A stretch of DNA of 32,822 nt from DATEZO01 sp035255485 (GTDB taxonomy: Bacteria; Pseudomonadota; Gammaproteobacteria; Burkholderiales; Burkholderiaceae_D), in contig DATEZO010000148.1 of the NCBI GenBank assembly GCA_035255485.1, positions 1-32,822 on the forward strand, in the 5' to 3' direction. The position numbers and the translations under genes are program-made. Every line of letters begins with the position of its first letter. Position 1 is the stretch's first letter. Under the pieces are notes generated by a model. That model ran no database searches, had not been told where the DNA came from, and saw only the letters and a program-made list of their open reading frames with translations. Positions 1-8,289 of the stretch are shown piece after piece.

Positions 1-2219
1 CGCTGTTCCGCCGTTTCGACGCCTTCTGCAATGACTTTCAATCCCAGCTTGTGGGCCATCACGATGATGGTTTCGGCAATTGTACGGCTGACGCTATTGA
101 CTGCGGCATCCTTGACAAAGGACTGGTCGATTTTCAGGTAATCGATATCGAATTTCTTCAGATACGCCATGGATGAGTAACCGGTGCCGAAATCATCGAT
201 CGCCACCTGGATGCCTGCATCGCGCAAGGCAAGAAGCTCGCTGGTGGTACCGGGGGTGGCGTTTAGCAGCAGATTTTCCGTGATTTCCACCGAAATGCTG
301 TTCCAGGCCAGCCCCAGTTCCTGTAAATGCGCGCCCCAGTTCATCGCCTTTTCATTCGGCAAAAACTGGATCGGCGAGCGGTTGACGCTAATCTGGAACA
401 GCGAACCGAGCCGGTCGCTCCAGTACTTGGAGCATGCCGCTGCCTGCATGAATACCCAGTTGCCGATCGGATTGATCAATCCGGTTTCTTCCGCCAGGCC
501 AATGAATTCAGCCGGCATCAGCAACCCTTTTTGCGGATGCTGCCATCGCAGCAGTGCCTCCGCCTTGACGATGCGTCCATTGTCCAGATCGACAATCGGC
601 TGCAGATGGATCGCCAGTTGCCGTTCCGCCAGTGCATTGCGCAATTCGCCAATCAGCTTGAGCCGCTGCCACGCCGCCTCCTGCATGGAACGGGTAAAGA
701 AGCTGAATTGATTACGCCCGGCATTCTTTGCCACATACATTGCCTGGTCCGCATTCCTGACCAGGTCCTCCGGCTCGCTGGCGTCCCTGGGATGCAGCGT
801 GATACCGATGCTGCCCGAAACATGGGCCGTTTTTTGAGCCAGTACGAAAGGCTCGGCGAGCGCAAGCAGGATTTTCTCGGCAATCGTCTCGACATGCGCC
901 ATGCTGTCGAGATTGCTCAGGATAACCGTAAACTCGTCGCCACCCAGCCGCGCCACGGTATCCGGCTCCCGCACGCAGGCACGGATGCGATCGGCAGCTT
1001 GCCGTAGCAGCATATCGCCGGCATTGTGGCCAAGCAGGTCGTTGACTTCCTTGAAATGGTCGAGGTCGATGAAAAAAAGTGCGAGCGGCTTGCCGGTGCG
1101 CCGCGAATTGACGATTTCATGTCCGAGCCGGTCGCGAAACAGGCTGCGGTTCGGCAAGCCGGTCAAGGCATCGAAGTTGGCGCGCCATAGCGTCTCCTGC
1201 TCGGACGATATGTCGACCGTGGTGCCGACCATCCGGGTCGACCGGCCATTGTTGTCGCGGCTGACCACTGCGCCTCTGGCCAGCAGCCATTTCCAGTTGC
1301 CATCCTTGGTGCGCACGCGGTATTCGCTGGTAAAAAAAGGGGTAAGCCCCCGGACGCAGGCGACGGTCTCCGCCCTGACCCGTTCCTGATCGTCAGGGTG
1401 CGTGATGGCAAGCCATTTTTCCAATTGCCCGCCCACTTCGTCACCCTGATAGCCGAGCATCGCCTTGCCGCGTGTCGAAAATGAAAACGTATCCTTCTGG
1501 ATATTCCAGTCCCATACGCCGTCGCCAACCGCCTCCAGCGCCAATTGCAAGCGTTCCTCACTGGCGCGCAAGTTATCCTGGGCGAGCAACTGCTGCGTGG
1601 TTTCATAGCCGATTGTCAGGATACCTGTCACGGCATCATCAACCCCAAAGATCGGCTGATACACGAAGTCGACGCAGGCATCCTCTGTCGGGGCACCGGG
1701 CGAGCGATGCAGCTTGACCGTACAGGACCGGCCGGCATGGGGTTTGCCCGTTTGATACACGTTATCGAGCAATGCGACCAGGTCGCCCCGCCCCATGTCG
1801 GCCATGATGGTGCGCGCGGACTGGCCGATAATGGCGCGATGCCCGAAGAACTGGTAGCACGGCTGGTTGACGATTTCAAATATATGGTCCGGTCCGCGCG
1901 TGATGTGCATGAATCCCGGCGAATGATTGAACAAGTCCTGTATGCGAACCAGCTGCAGCTGGCCGTCGCGATCCGCCGCCCGCATGCCGAAGGATGGTGC
2001 GCTGGTTTCCGGTGTCATTGGCGGCCGGCTTTCGTGCTTGTATGGACCGGGACCGGAAAACACTTCGGAAATGGTGTGCCCGATCATGTCTTCGCGCTGC
2101 AATGCAGATGACTTGAGATAGGCCTGATTGACTGCGGCAATCCGCATATCCGCATCGAGCAACAGAAAGGGGCAGGAACTGACCTCAAGGGCAGCCGCCA
2201 CATCAATCAATTGCATCAT
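1..2219 (-). CDS. PAS-GGDEF-EAL c-di-GMP cyclase/phosphodiesterase, 3' end cut by window edge
   Basis: A cytosolic signalling protein that should make and/or degrade cyclic di-GMP. About 739 codons are visible; the reading frame is still open at base 1 inside the last EAL motif (VIAEGVETAEQ), so only a short C-terminus is missing. Three PAS-like segments occupy roughly residues 1-335, the last ending in a PAC-type stretch (EYRVRTKDGNWKWLLARG). The GGDEF domain follows with an intact GGDEF at 426-430 and an I-site REPD five residues before it, so product inhibition is expected. The EAL domain has EAL at 554-556, ISVN, ITEN and DDFGTGYSS, all needed for phosphodiesterase activity. I see no membrane segment. 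The start was chosen because GGAGG lies 8 nt upstream of tandem ATGs (2219 and 2216). It is divergent from the next GGDEF-EAL gene across 284 bp. Which activity dominates cannot be read from sequence. Confidence 0.93.
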   Translation of the reverse strand, partial: MMQLIDVAAALEVSSCPFLLLDADMRIAAVNQAYLKSSALQREDMIGHTISEVFSGPGPYKHESRPPMTPETSAPSFGMRAADRDGQLQLVRIQDLFNHSPGFMHITRGPDHIFEIVNQPCYQFFGHRAIIGQSARTIMADMGRGDLVALLDNVYQTGKPHAGRSCTVKLHRSPGAPTEDACVDFVYQPIFGVDDAVTGILTIGYETTQQLLAQDNLRASEERLQLALEAVGDGVWDWNIQKDTFSFSTRGKAMLGYQGDEVGGQLEKWLAITHPDDQERVRAETVACVRGLTPFFTSEYRVRTKDGNWKWLLARGAVVSRDNNGRSTRMVGTTVDISSEQETLWRANFDALTGLPNRSLFRDRLGHEIVNSRRTGKPLALFFIDLDHFKEVNDLLGHNAGDMLLRQAADRIRACVREPDTVARLGGDEFTVILSNLDSMAHVETIAEKILLALAEPFVLAQKTAHVSGSIGITLHPRDASEPEDLVRNADQAMYVAKNAGRNQFSFFTRSMQEAAWQRLKLIGELRNALAERQLAIHLQPIVDLDNGRIVKAEALLRWQHPQKGLLMPAEFIGLAEETGLINPIGNWVFMQAAACSKYWSDRLGSLFQISVNRSPIQFLPNEKAMNWGAHLQELGLAWNSISVEITENLLLNATPGTTSELLALRDAGIQVAIDDFGTGYSSMAYLKKFDIDYLKIDQSFVKDAAVNSVSRTIAETIIVMAHKLGLKVIAEGVETAEQ

Positions 2220-2503
2220 GAGACAAGCCTCCAGAAAGGCGCCGGCGAAGCCGCTTCTCAGGATGGAAGCGCAAGGCCATTTTCATTCGGGTACAGAAAC
2301 GCCTGAATAGTTCCGTTGCCATTTGCACGTGATACTGCATCGTACCGTGGCGAAAGCGAAGCGCCGACAAACTAAAGGCGGAAAAACTTGTCAGAGTGTA
2401 GCTGAGCTTGCGCAAGATATAGGATACGGGCATCAGTCAATATGGCTCTATCTGCTGCTTCCTATTGCTATCTGGCGATAGTGCGGTATTGCCATTTACT
2501 ATC

Positions 2504-5212
2504 ATGGATACACACCTTACAGCAGAAGGAAGATTTTTTATTCCTTCTATTAAAAAGTTACTCTTTTTTGGTACAGGGTACCGGCTATTGCTGTTGTGGC
2601 TGCTCATTACCCTTGCTTCCGGCATCATCGGATGGACTAGCCTGCTGCATAATTTCAATCAGGAAAAAAAGCGGATCGAAGAAGATGCGTTGATCCATAC
2701 AGCCGCTTTGTCGAGAAGCTATGCCGCTCGGCTCAACCGGACATTTGAAGGGCTTGACCAGATCATTCTCCATGTCAAGTATGAGTGGGAACTGAGCGGC
2801 GGCAAGCTGCAGCTCGAAACCGTCAAGGAAAAAGGGTTATTTCCTCAATCATCATTGTTTTTTGCGGCAATTGTCGACCCGGCCGGAAGGGTGTCGACCA
2901 GCACCGCGCCCGGTGGCAAAGGCACAGTGGTGGAAGAACGGCCTTATTTCTTCGTGCAGAAAAATGCCACTTCCGATTCCCTGTACATCGATGCGCCCAC
3001 AACCGGAAAAGTCATTCATAGAAAGGTCATGCAGTTATCGCGCAGGCTGGCGAATGCCGACGGCAGTTTTGCCGGTGTCGCGCTGGTGTCTGTCTCTCTT
3101 GAATATTTTACGATTTATTATGATGAAGCCGCTTTGGGTGGCAAAGGTTTTCTGGGTATTGTCGGCAACGATGGCATTACACGCACAACGCGCACGGGAG
3201 CATTGGTTAATGATCCGAATAGCGAGGTACTCCTTGCCACACCTCGCGTAAAGGGCCAAAGCGGCAGCATGCTGATGGAGGGAAACGAATGGTTCCGGGA
3301 TGGACGCAGCCGGTACGTCGGTTGGAGTTTTCTCGATAATTATCCAATGACCGCCATGGTTGGCATGGATCAGGAATCCATCATGTCGCGTTATTGGGCC
3401 GAGCGTGCCGCATCGATTCGCAAGGCAATATTGACCACCACCATCGTAGCTGCGCTCACGCTGGTGGTAATGATGCTGTCGATGCGCCTGCTCTGGAGAA
3501 AGCGCCATCTGGAAAAGTTGCAGGCAACTTACCGGATGGCGACCGAGGGTGGCAATGAAGGTTTTTTCATCATCCGTCCGGTGCGCAACAAGAATCACTC
3601 CATTATCGACTTCAGGATCGTCGATTCCAACAACCGTGGCGCGGAACTGTTGCGGTATCGACATGAGGACCTGATCGGCGCGACCGTATCGACCTTTTAC
3701 CATGGCGCCGACCGCGACTGCATCATCCGCCTGCTGTCCGATATCATGGAGCAACGGTTTTATGAAGGCGAAGTCGAAGCGCCCGCTAACGGTCCCATCA
3801 TGGCGCGCTGGTTGTATCTGAAGATCATTTGCACCGAGGAAGACCTTGCCATCGCCGTGCGCGACATCAGTGACAGCAAGGCGCATGTCGAGGAGCTTGA
3901 GCGCCGCAGCAATGAAGACGCGCTCACCGGCCTGCCGAATCGCCATTGGGTGCAAACCTTTCTTCCCCAGGCAGTGAAACAGGCTGAGGCGAACGATGGC
4001 ATGCTGGCACTTCTGTTTATCGATCTGGACGGCTTCAAGACCATTAACGATACGATGGGGCATCAAATCGGGGACGAGCTGCTGCAGAATGCCGCGCGTC
4101 GCCTGAAGGTGGCAGTCCGGCCGCAAGACCATGTGGTCCGGCTGGGTGGAGACGAGTTCGTGGTTGTGCTGGAAAACCTGTCGCGCAAGGCCGATGCGGC
4201 GCATGTCGCCGAACGCGTGATCTACGCCTTCAAGGATAGCTTCAGGCTGTCGCAGGGAGCGCATTCGGTAGGCACCTCGATTGGCATCAGTGTCTTCCCA
4301 TCCGATGGAACGGATGCGGATACCTTGCTGAAAAACGCGGATATTGCCATGTATTCGGTGAAATCCAGCGGCAAGGGCAGCTATCGCTTTTACGACCAGC
4401 GCTTTTATGAAACCCTGCGCATCCGCTCGGAAAAGGAAGCCGAACTGCGGCACGCAATAGAACATGATCAGTTCACCGTGTATTACCAGCCGCGTGTCAA
4501 TATCATCACCGGTACGGTTGCGAGCATGGAGGCGCTGGTGCGCTGGGTGCATCCGGCACGGGGAGTAATCGAGCCGCTGGACTTCATCCCGTTGGCCGAA
4601 GAAACCGGCGTCATCGTGCGCCTGGGCGAGATGGTAATTGATAAGGTTTGTGCACAACTGGCATTATGGGCAAAGAGCAGGGAAGATCTGGTGCTAATGC
4701 CGGTGTCGATCAATGTGTCGCCCCGGCAATTCAATGAATCGGATATCGCGCAGACTTTCGCGACCGCACTGCAGCGCCACAATATCGACCCCAGGCTGGT
4801 TGAAATCGAGCTGACGGAATCCTCGATGCTGGGTTGCGGAGAGAATATTACGCACATGCTCGAGTCGATTCACCAGATGGGCATCAAACTCCTGGTCGAT
4901 GATTTCGGCACCGGGTATTCCTCGCTATCGCAGTTGCAGCAGATGGATTTCGATGTGCTGAAAGTGGATCGCGCATTCACTTCGGAAATAGAAAAATCTG
5001 ACCACGGGAATGTGTTTTTCTCGGCCATCATTACCATGGCACATGCGCTCGGGATGCGGGTAGTCGCCGAAGGTGTCGAAAATGAAAGGCAGATCAGGAT
5101 ACTGAAGTCGCTGCATTGCGACGAAATCCAGGGCTTCTATATCTCCAAACCATTGCCGCCGGCTGCGACACAGCCGATCTTGCCGAAATGGTTTTTCCCG
5201 TCGACCGCCTGA
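2504..5212 (+). CDS. Membrane-bound Cache-PAS-GGDEF-EAL c-di-GMP signalling protein
   Basis: A 902-residue inner-membrane receptor for c-di-GMP turnover. A first membrane helix lies near residues 27-48. An extracytoplasmic segment of about 260 residues looks like a double Cache sensor domain, and a second helix lies near 307-330. A PAS-like domain (about 345-450) precedes GGDEF (548-552, with I-site RPQD five residues upstream) and EAL (E676-A-L678, plus SINVS, ELTESS, DDFGTGYSS and VAEGVE). Both catalytic sites look complete. The frame extends to a TTG at 2465, but ATG 2504 gives a normal N-terminus; neither has a clear Shine-Dalgarno sequence. It shares architecture and many motifs with the protein at 28724-31405, so the two are paralogues. 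The Cache ligand is unknown; amino acids or small carboxylates are common for the family. Confidence 0.93.
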   Translation: MDTHLTAEGRFFIPSIKKLLFFGTGYRLLLLWLLITLASGIIGWTSLLHNFNQEKKRIEEDALIHTAALSRSYAARLNRTFEGLDQIILHVKYEWELSGGKLQLETVKEKGLFPQSSLFFAAIVDPAGRVSTSTAPGGKGTVVEERPYFFVQKNATSDSLYIDAPTTGKVIHRKVMQLSRRLANADGSFAGVALVSVSLEYFTIYYDEAALGGKGFLGIVGNDGITRTTRTGALVNDPNSEVLLATPRVKGQSGSMLMEGNEWFRDGRSRYVGWSFLDNYPMTAMVGMDQESIMSRYWAERAASIRKAILTTTIVAALTLVVMMLSMRLLWRKRHLEKLQATYRMATEGGNEGFFIIRPVRNKNHSIIDFRIVDSNNRGAELLRYRHEDLIGATVSTFYHGADRDCIIRLLSDIMEQRFYEGEVEAPANGPIMARWLYLKIICTEEDLAIAVRDISDSKAHVEELERRSNEDALTGLPNRHWVQTFLPQAVKQAEANDGMLALLFIDLDGFKTINDTMGHQIGDELLQNAARRLKVAVRPQDHVVRLGGDEFVVVLENLSRKADAAHVAERVIYAFKDSFRLSQGAHSVGTSIGISVFPSDGTDADTLLKNADIAMYSVKSSGKGSYRFYDQRFYETLRIRSEKEAELRHAIEHDQFTVYYQPRVNIITGTVASMEALVRWVHPARGVIEPLDFIPLAEETGVIVRLGEMVIDKVCAQLALWAKSREDLVLMPVSINVSPRQFNESDIAQTFATALQRHNIDPRLVEIELTESSMLGCGENITHMLESIHQMGIKLLVDDFGTGYSSLSQLQQMDFDVLKVDRAFTSEIEKSDHGNVFFSAIITMAHALGMRVVAEGVENERQIRILKSLHCDEIQGFYISKPLPPAATQPILPKWFFPSTA

Positions 5213-5312
5213 TGCCTCCAGTTCATGAGCCATCTCAATGCAGCTCGGGATAGCGGATTCATGATCGATATTCCGGACGCTATCGTGGTCCGATTCTGAA
5301 CAAGGTTTCCCC

Positions 5313-5492
5313 ATGATCGGAAATACGCCGCCGCACCGCATTCTGTCGGCCATCCTGCTGGTATTGGGCGCCCTTTTGATCTTTCTTGCACCCGAAGATG
5401 CATCATGGATCGGCGTCCTTCTTCTGGTGGCCGGCATGGCAATCGATCTGGTCGGCTTCATGCTGGGGCACAATAAATCGGACAAGGAATGA
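5313..5492 (+). CDS. 59-residue two-helix membrane protein coupled to the phosphoribosyltransferase
   Basis: A small unrecognised protein, 59 codons plus TGA. It has two hydrophobic stretches (about residues 10-26, ILSAILLVLGALLIFLA, and 31-51) separated by a short acidic turn (PEDASW), with a charged tail ending NKSDKE. This suggests a helical hairpin in the inner membrane. A weak AAGG lies 7 nt before the ATG. Its TGA overlaps the ATG of the downstream phosphoribosyltransferase (ATGA at 5489-5492). Such overlap is the arrangement of translationally coupled genes and is the main reason to accept this as a real gene. Function is unknown. It could anchor or modulate its partner, but that is inference. 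Confidence 0.6.
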   Translation: MIGNTPPHRILSAILLVLGALLIFLAPEDASWIGVLLLVAGMAIDLVGFMLGHNKSDKE

Positions 5493-6154
5493 CTCCTGGC
5501 TTCTTTCAAAACGCAATGAGCGGCCACCTTTATAAAGACAGGGCGGACGCCGCCGCAGCATTGGCCTTGCTCCTGGCCGAGTACAAGGATCGGCATCCCT
5601 TGATTCTTGCCATTCCGCGCGGGGCCTTGCCAATCGGGAAAATCCTTGCGGAAAAATTGCATGGCGAACTGGATATTGTCCTGGTGCACAAGCTCAGGGC
5701 GCCTTTCAGCCCCGAGTTTGCGATTGGTGCAATTGATGAAACCGGATGGACCTACATCGCGCCTTCTGCCCGGGAATTCGGCGTCGGCACCGATTTCATC
5801 GAGGAAGAGAAACTGCGGCAGATGGCAGCGCTCAAGAGCCGCCGCCAACAATATACGCCGCACAGGTCGCCGATCGATCCCAAGGGGCGTATTGCGATCA
5901 TTGTCGATGACGGCCTGGCGACCGGCGCCACCATGATCGCGGCGTTGCATGCCGCCCGGGCCAGGCAACCGGCAGAACTGGTGTGCGCCGTACCGGTAGC
6001 GGCAGCAGATAGCCTCAAGCGCGTCGCGGCGCTGGCCGACAAGACTGTCTGCCCCAGCACACCGGCCGACTTCATGAGCGTTGCCCAGTATTACCGGCAC
6101 TTTCCACAGGTCGAAGACGACGAAGCCATCCGACTGCTGTCCGGCGGCGCATAA
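5489..6154 (+). CDS. Phosphoribosyltransferase-family protein (COG1926 type)
   Basis: A 221-residue type I phosphoribosyltransferase-fold protein. The PRPP-binding signature is visible as IIVDDGLATGATMIAAL near residues 136-152. The N-terminal half has the LAIPRGALPIGKILAEKL and VLVHKLRAPFSPEFAIGAI segments typical of the COG1926 'predicted phosphoribosyltransferase' group. Members are usually cytoplasmic; the true substrate is not established, and some occur near stress or phosphatase genes. The first ATG overlaps the stop of the 59-residue membrane protein (ATGA), with AAGGA nearby as a ribosome-binding site. ATG 5516 (MSGHLYKDR) is an alternative start that matches the family N-terminus well but has no ribosome-binding site. 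Base or nucleoside specificity cannot be read from sequence. Confidence 0.85.
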   Translation: MTPGFFQNAMSGHLYKDRADAAAALALLLAEYKDRHPLILAIPRGALPIGKILAEKLHGELDIVLVHKLRAPFSPEFAIGAIDETGWTYIAPSAREFGVGTDFIEEEKLRQMAALKSRRQQYTPHRSPIDPKGRIAIIVDDGLATGATMIAALHAARARQPAELVCAVPVAAADSLKRVAALADKTVCPSTPADFMSVAQYYRHFPQVEDDEAIRLLSGGA

Positions 6155-6184
6155 CGTGAAAGTTGCGCAGCGGCTCATTCCAAC

Positions 6185-6222
6185 TCCCTCGCCCGCTTGC
6201 GGGAGAGGGCCGGGGGAGAGGG
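6185..6222. repeat. Dispersed GC-rich hairpin repeat, copy 1
   Basis: An imperfect hairpin (CCTCGCCCGC / GCGGGAGAGG, loop TT) followed by a purine-rich GGGGGAGAGGG tail. A near relative lies at 18141-18181 and a degraded one at 32548-32590, all between genes. It sits downstream of the phosphoribosyltransferase. It could help stop transcription or stabilise mRNA ends, but there is no T-run. Confidence 0.6.
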
Positions 6223-6362
6223 CGGCCATGGCGCAATTGCATGCACTTGGGTGGTACTTCGCCATGACCGTTAGAGGCATTCCGTCTGGATAACTGAACT
6301 TGCAGGCAGAAGATTTGTCGTCGAATGGGCAGGCAAATTGACGCCGCTCATCAGGACATCAT

Positions 6363-7631
6363 TCATCGGTGCGCCGCCCACTCCAGAAGCATGTCGATCG
6401 CTTTGACAATTTGCCCCGCGGTTCCCCGGTAATCGCCTGATCCCTGTCCGATGCCGCCGCGGGTATACCACTCGAAAAATGCATCGTCTCGCAACACGCG
6501 GTCCAGCATCGGGCCAATCTCCTGATAGGCGACCTGCACCTGCCCCTGTGAGACCATCTGCTGAATGATGCGCGCGCCGAACCATGGCCAATCGCCGCCG
6601 TTCTGGTACATATACTCTTCGCCCATGTACTCTTTATTCTGGAAAAACCCTGCCGGATAGGGTGGATAGAGGGCGACACCGACAGTTCCCGATCCGGAAT
6701 CGATCTTGTTCTTGATCATCCGCGCAAATGCCTGCGCGACTTCGGCCGGCCCGAGCAAGCCCGCCTGGATTGCCACCGCAGTGCCGCCCTGAAAATAGAT
6801 CCGGGACTCGTCGAAATCCGGTGGAAAAGGCGATCCCTTATCAAGATAGACGTGCGGGGTAAATTGCGTGCCGTTCCACAGATAAGTCCGCACAGCGGCA
6901 CGTAATTCGCTCTCCCGGGCGGCCCAGGCGCTGGCGCTGCGCCCTGCCGCATTTTCCAGGGTTTGCAAGTTGGCGAGCGCCAGGGTCAGCATTGCATTGT
7001 CATAGATGCTGATGCTCGGGTGGCTCGCCTCATTCAGGTAGACGCCCGGCACATCTTCGGGTTGCACGTCACCCCAGTCTGCCCGCGTGCCACCGAAAAC
7101 CAGGTTGTATTTGGAGGAGAAGCGTTGCGTGTAAAGGAACATCAGGGCGTTTTCCAGTCGCTCAATCACCGGAACGCCATGAACATCCTCGGATAAAAAC
7201 GCCTTGTCACCGGTGATCGCGACGTATTTCGCGATAGCCTGCACAAGAGAACTCTCCTGATCGCTTTCGACTGTGCCTTTGAAAGTCGATCCGTCCTGGA
7301 TCATGATTCCGTCAACAATGTCTCCGTCGTTTCCTTGATGGTCAAGGAACTGCTTGAGTTGGGATCGCACGATCTGCTGTCCCTGGACTTCGATTGCGAG
7401 TTCGACAAATGTATTGAGATCGCGAATAAACACTGCCGGATATGCGCTACCTGCCGTCAGCTCCTTGGCTACAAGTTGCCGGGCCTTGGCGCGGACGAGA
7501 GGGAGTCGCGAATCGTTTCGGATGGAATTGGCAAGCATTGACTCATCCGATGCCCCATCGCCCGCCGAACAGGCCGCCAGAAGGAACATCAAAACCAATA
7601 TCAAAAGACGAACTGCAAACGATTTTCTCAT
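6363..7631 (-). CDS. Lipoprotein with (alpha/alpha)6-barrel glycosidase-like domain
   Basis: A 422-residue exported protein. The N-terminus MRKSFAVRLLILVLMFLLAAC has a charged start, a hydrophobic core and a lipobox (LAA-C21), so it should be lipidated and held at the outer or inner membrane facing the periplasm. The mature part has repeated helical segments and aromatic/acidic motifs that recall six-hairpin glycosidases: YPAVFIRDLNTF, GGTRADWGDV, NGGDWPWFGARII and EWYTRGGIGQGSGDYRGTAG. The spaced Asp/Glu residues are candidate catalytic acids, but I cannot assign a GH family or substrate. The start is supported by GAGGAG 4 nt before ATG, and a plausible promoter lies at 7703-7731. The GH15 enzyme at 20554-22383 is not its neighbour, so no shared pathway is proved. 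Confidence 0.75.
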   Translation of the reverse strand: MRKSFAVRLLILVLMFLLAACSAGDGASDESMLANSIRNDSRLPLVRAKARQLVAKELTAGSAYPAVFIRDLNTFVELAIEVQGQQIVRSQLKQFLDHQGNDGDIVDGIMIQDGSTFKGTVESDQESSLVQAIAKYVAITGDKAFLSEDVHGVPVIERLENALMFLYTQRFSSKYNLVFGGTRADWGDVQPEDVPGVYLNEASHPSISIYDNAMLTLALANLQTLENAAGRSASAWAARESELRAAVRTYLWNGTQFTPHVYLDKGSPFPPDFDESRIYFQGGTAVAIQAGLLGPAEVAQAFARMIKNKIDSGSGTVGVALYPPYPAGFFQNKEYMGEEYMYQNGGDWPWFGARIIQQMVSQGQVQVAYQEIGPMLDRVLRDDAFFEWYTRGGIGQGSGDYRGTAGQIVKAIDMLLEWAAHR

Positions 7632-7702
7632 ACGACTCCTCGGGTCTTCCTGACTCTAAAAAGATCAGAAAACAGGATTGGAATTTCAAAGGAAAGCCCG
7701 GG

Positions 7703-7731
7703 AGTATTCCGTATCTTTCAGTCGTAGTCAA
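7703..7731 (-). promoter_or_regulatory. Candidate sigma70 promoter for the glycosidase-like lipoprotein
   Basis: Read on the minus strand: TTGACT (7731-7726), a 17-nt spacer, then AATACT (7708-7703). It lies about 70 bp upstream of the ATG at 7631. The -35 box is good and the -10 box moderate. Not tested. Confidence 0.45.
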
Positions 7732-7947
7732 TCCGGCAATTTATGTCGAAGAAATCCGAACACCTGCCCAAACCACAACGGACAGCAACGCATATTTCAT
7801 GACGCGCGAGGCGTGCCAGGGCGGTGTGTCGTCATGGTTCAGAGAGGGAATCGCTGTCTCGGCATCGAACGGCGCCGGGGCCGAAGCTGGCCATTCAGCG
7901 GTAATACGCAGCCATGCGGCTATTGAAGGCATGGCATGTTACCGGGC

Positions 7948-7976
7948 TGGACATGTCCTCTGATATTCCGTATATT
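7948..7976 (+). promoter_or_regulatory. Candidate sigma70 promoter for the 72-residue lipoprotein
   Basis: TGGACA (7948-7953), a 17-nt spacer, then TATATT (7971-7976), ending 34 bp before the GTG start at 8011. Both boxes are close to the sigma70 consensus and the spacing is ideal. Confidence 0.5.
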
Positions 7977-8010
7977 TCGCGGCTTGTCAAAAACACACTC
8001 AGGACATTAA

Positions 8011-8229
8011 GTGAAAAAAATATCACCCTTCTGCATGCTCATTCTTGCATTGCTGCTCTCGGCGTGCACGACACACGACATATATGACTTGCTGCAAGAG
8101 GAGGCGCGTGACAATTGCAACAAGCTGCCGGACATTGATCGTTCCGCGTGCCTGAAGCGCAGCCAGGGTGATTACAATACGTATATGAAACGGCGCGAAG
8201 AAGCGATTAGCGGACCGAAACCGGGCTGA
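8011..8229 (+). CDS. Small 72-residue lipoprotein, function unknown
   Basis: It encodes a short exported lipoprotein. The signal peptide is MKKISPFCMLILALLLSAC with lipobox LLSA-C19. The mature part is only about 53 residues, charged, with two further Cys (DNCNKLPD and RSACLKRSQ) that could form a disulfide in the periplasm. The start is GTG with AGGA 6 nt upstream, preceded by a good promoter candidate at 7948-7976. Small lipoproteins with this Cys-x(n)-RxxCLxR layout are common in Burkholderiales as hypothetical proteins. I do not recognise a function. It is divergent from the larger lipoprotein and convergent with the CBS protein. Confidence 0.75.
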   Translation: MKKISPFCMLILALLLSACTTHDIYDLLQEEARDNCNKLPDIDRSACLKRSQGDYNTYMKRREEAISGPKPG

Positions 8230-8289
8230 AAACAGTCCTGATCAAATCACCATCGATCTGGATGAGTGCCGCGTTTTTCGCGTACGGTA

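Larger units (their letters stand above)
7632..8010. other. Divergent intergenic region between two lipoprotein genes
   Basis: About 380 bp without a convincing gene. It holds candidate promoters in both directions (7703-7731 minus, 7948-7976 plus). A 15-bp element beginning TATTCCGTAT is repeated with one mismatch at about 7705-7719 and 7963-7977, each copy overlapping a candidate -10 box. Short open frames here lack a ribosome-binding site and any recognisable motif. Confidence 0.5.

Noticed and set aside
2360..2380. Possible FliA (sigma28) -10 element GCCGACAA upstream of the Cache GGDEF-EAL gene
   Set aside because: The -10 matches seven of eight positions, but the -35 at the right spacing matches poorly, so flagellar control is not supported.
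3035..4657. 540-codon open frame on the minus strand
   Set aside because: It lies wholly antisense to the GGDEF-EAL gene, whose domain motifs are certain; the antisense translation is His/Gln/Arg-rich with no family match.
4925..6280. 451-codon open frame on the minus strand
   Set aside because: It crosses three plus-strand genes and an intergenic repeat; no motif or ribosome-binding site supports it.
7442..7963. 173-codon plus-strand frame over the divergent lipoprotein region
   Set aside because: Half is antisense to the lipoprotein signal-peptide region and half is intergenic; no ribosome-binding site or domain.
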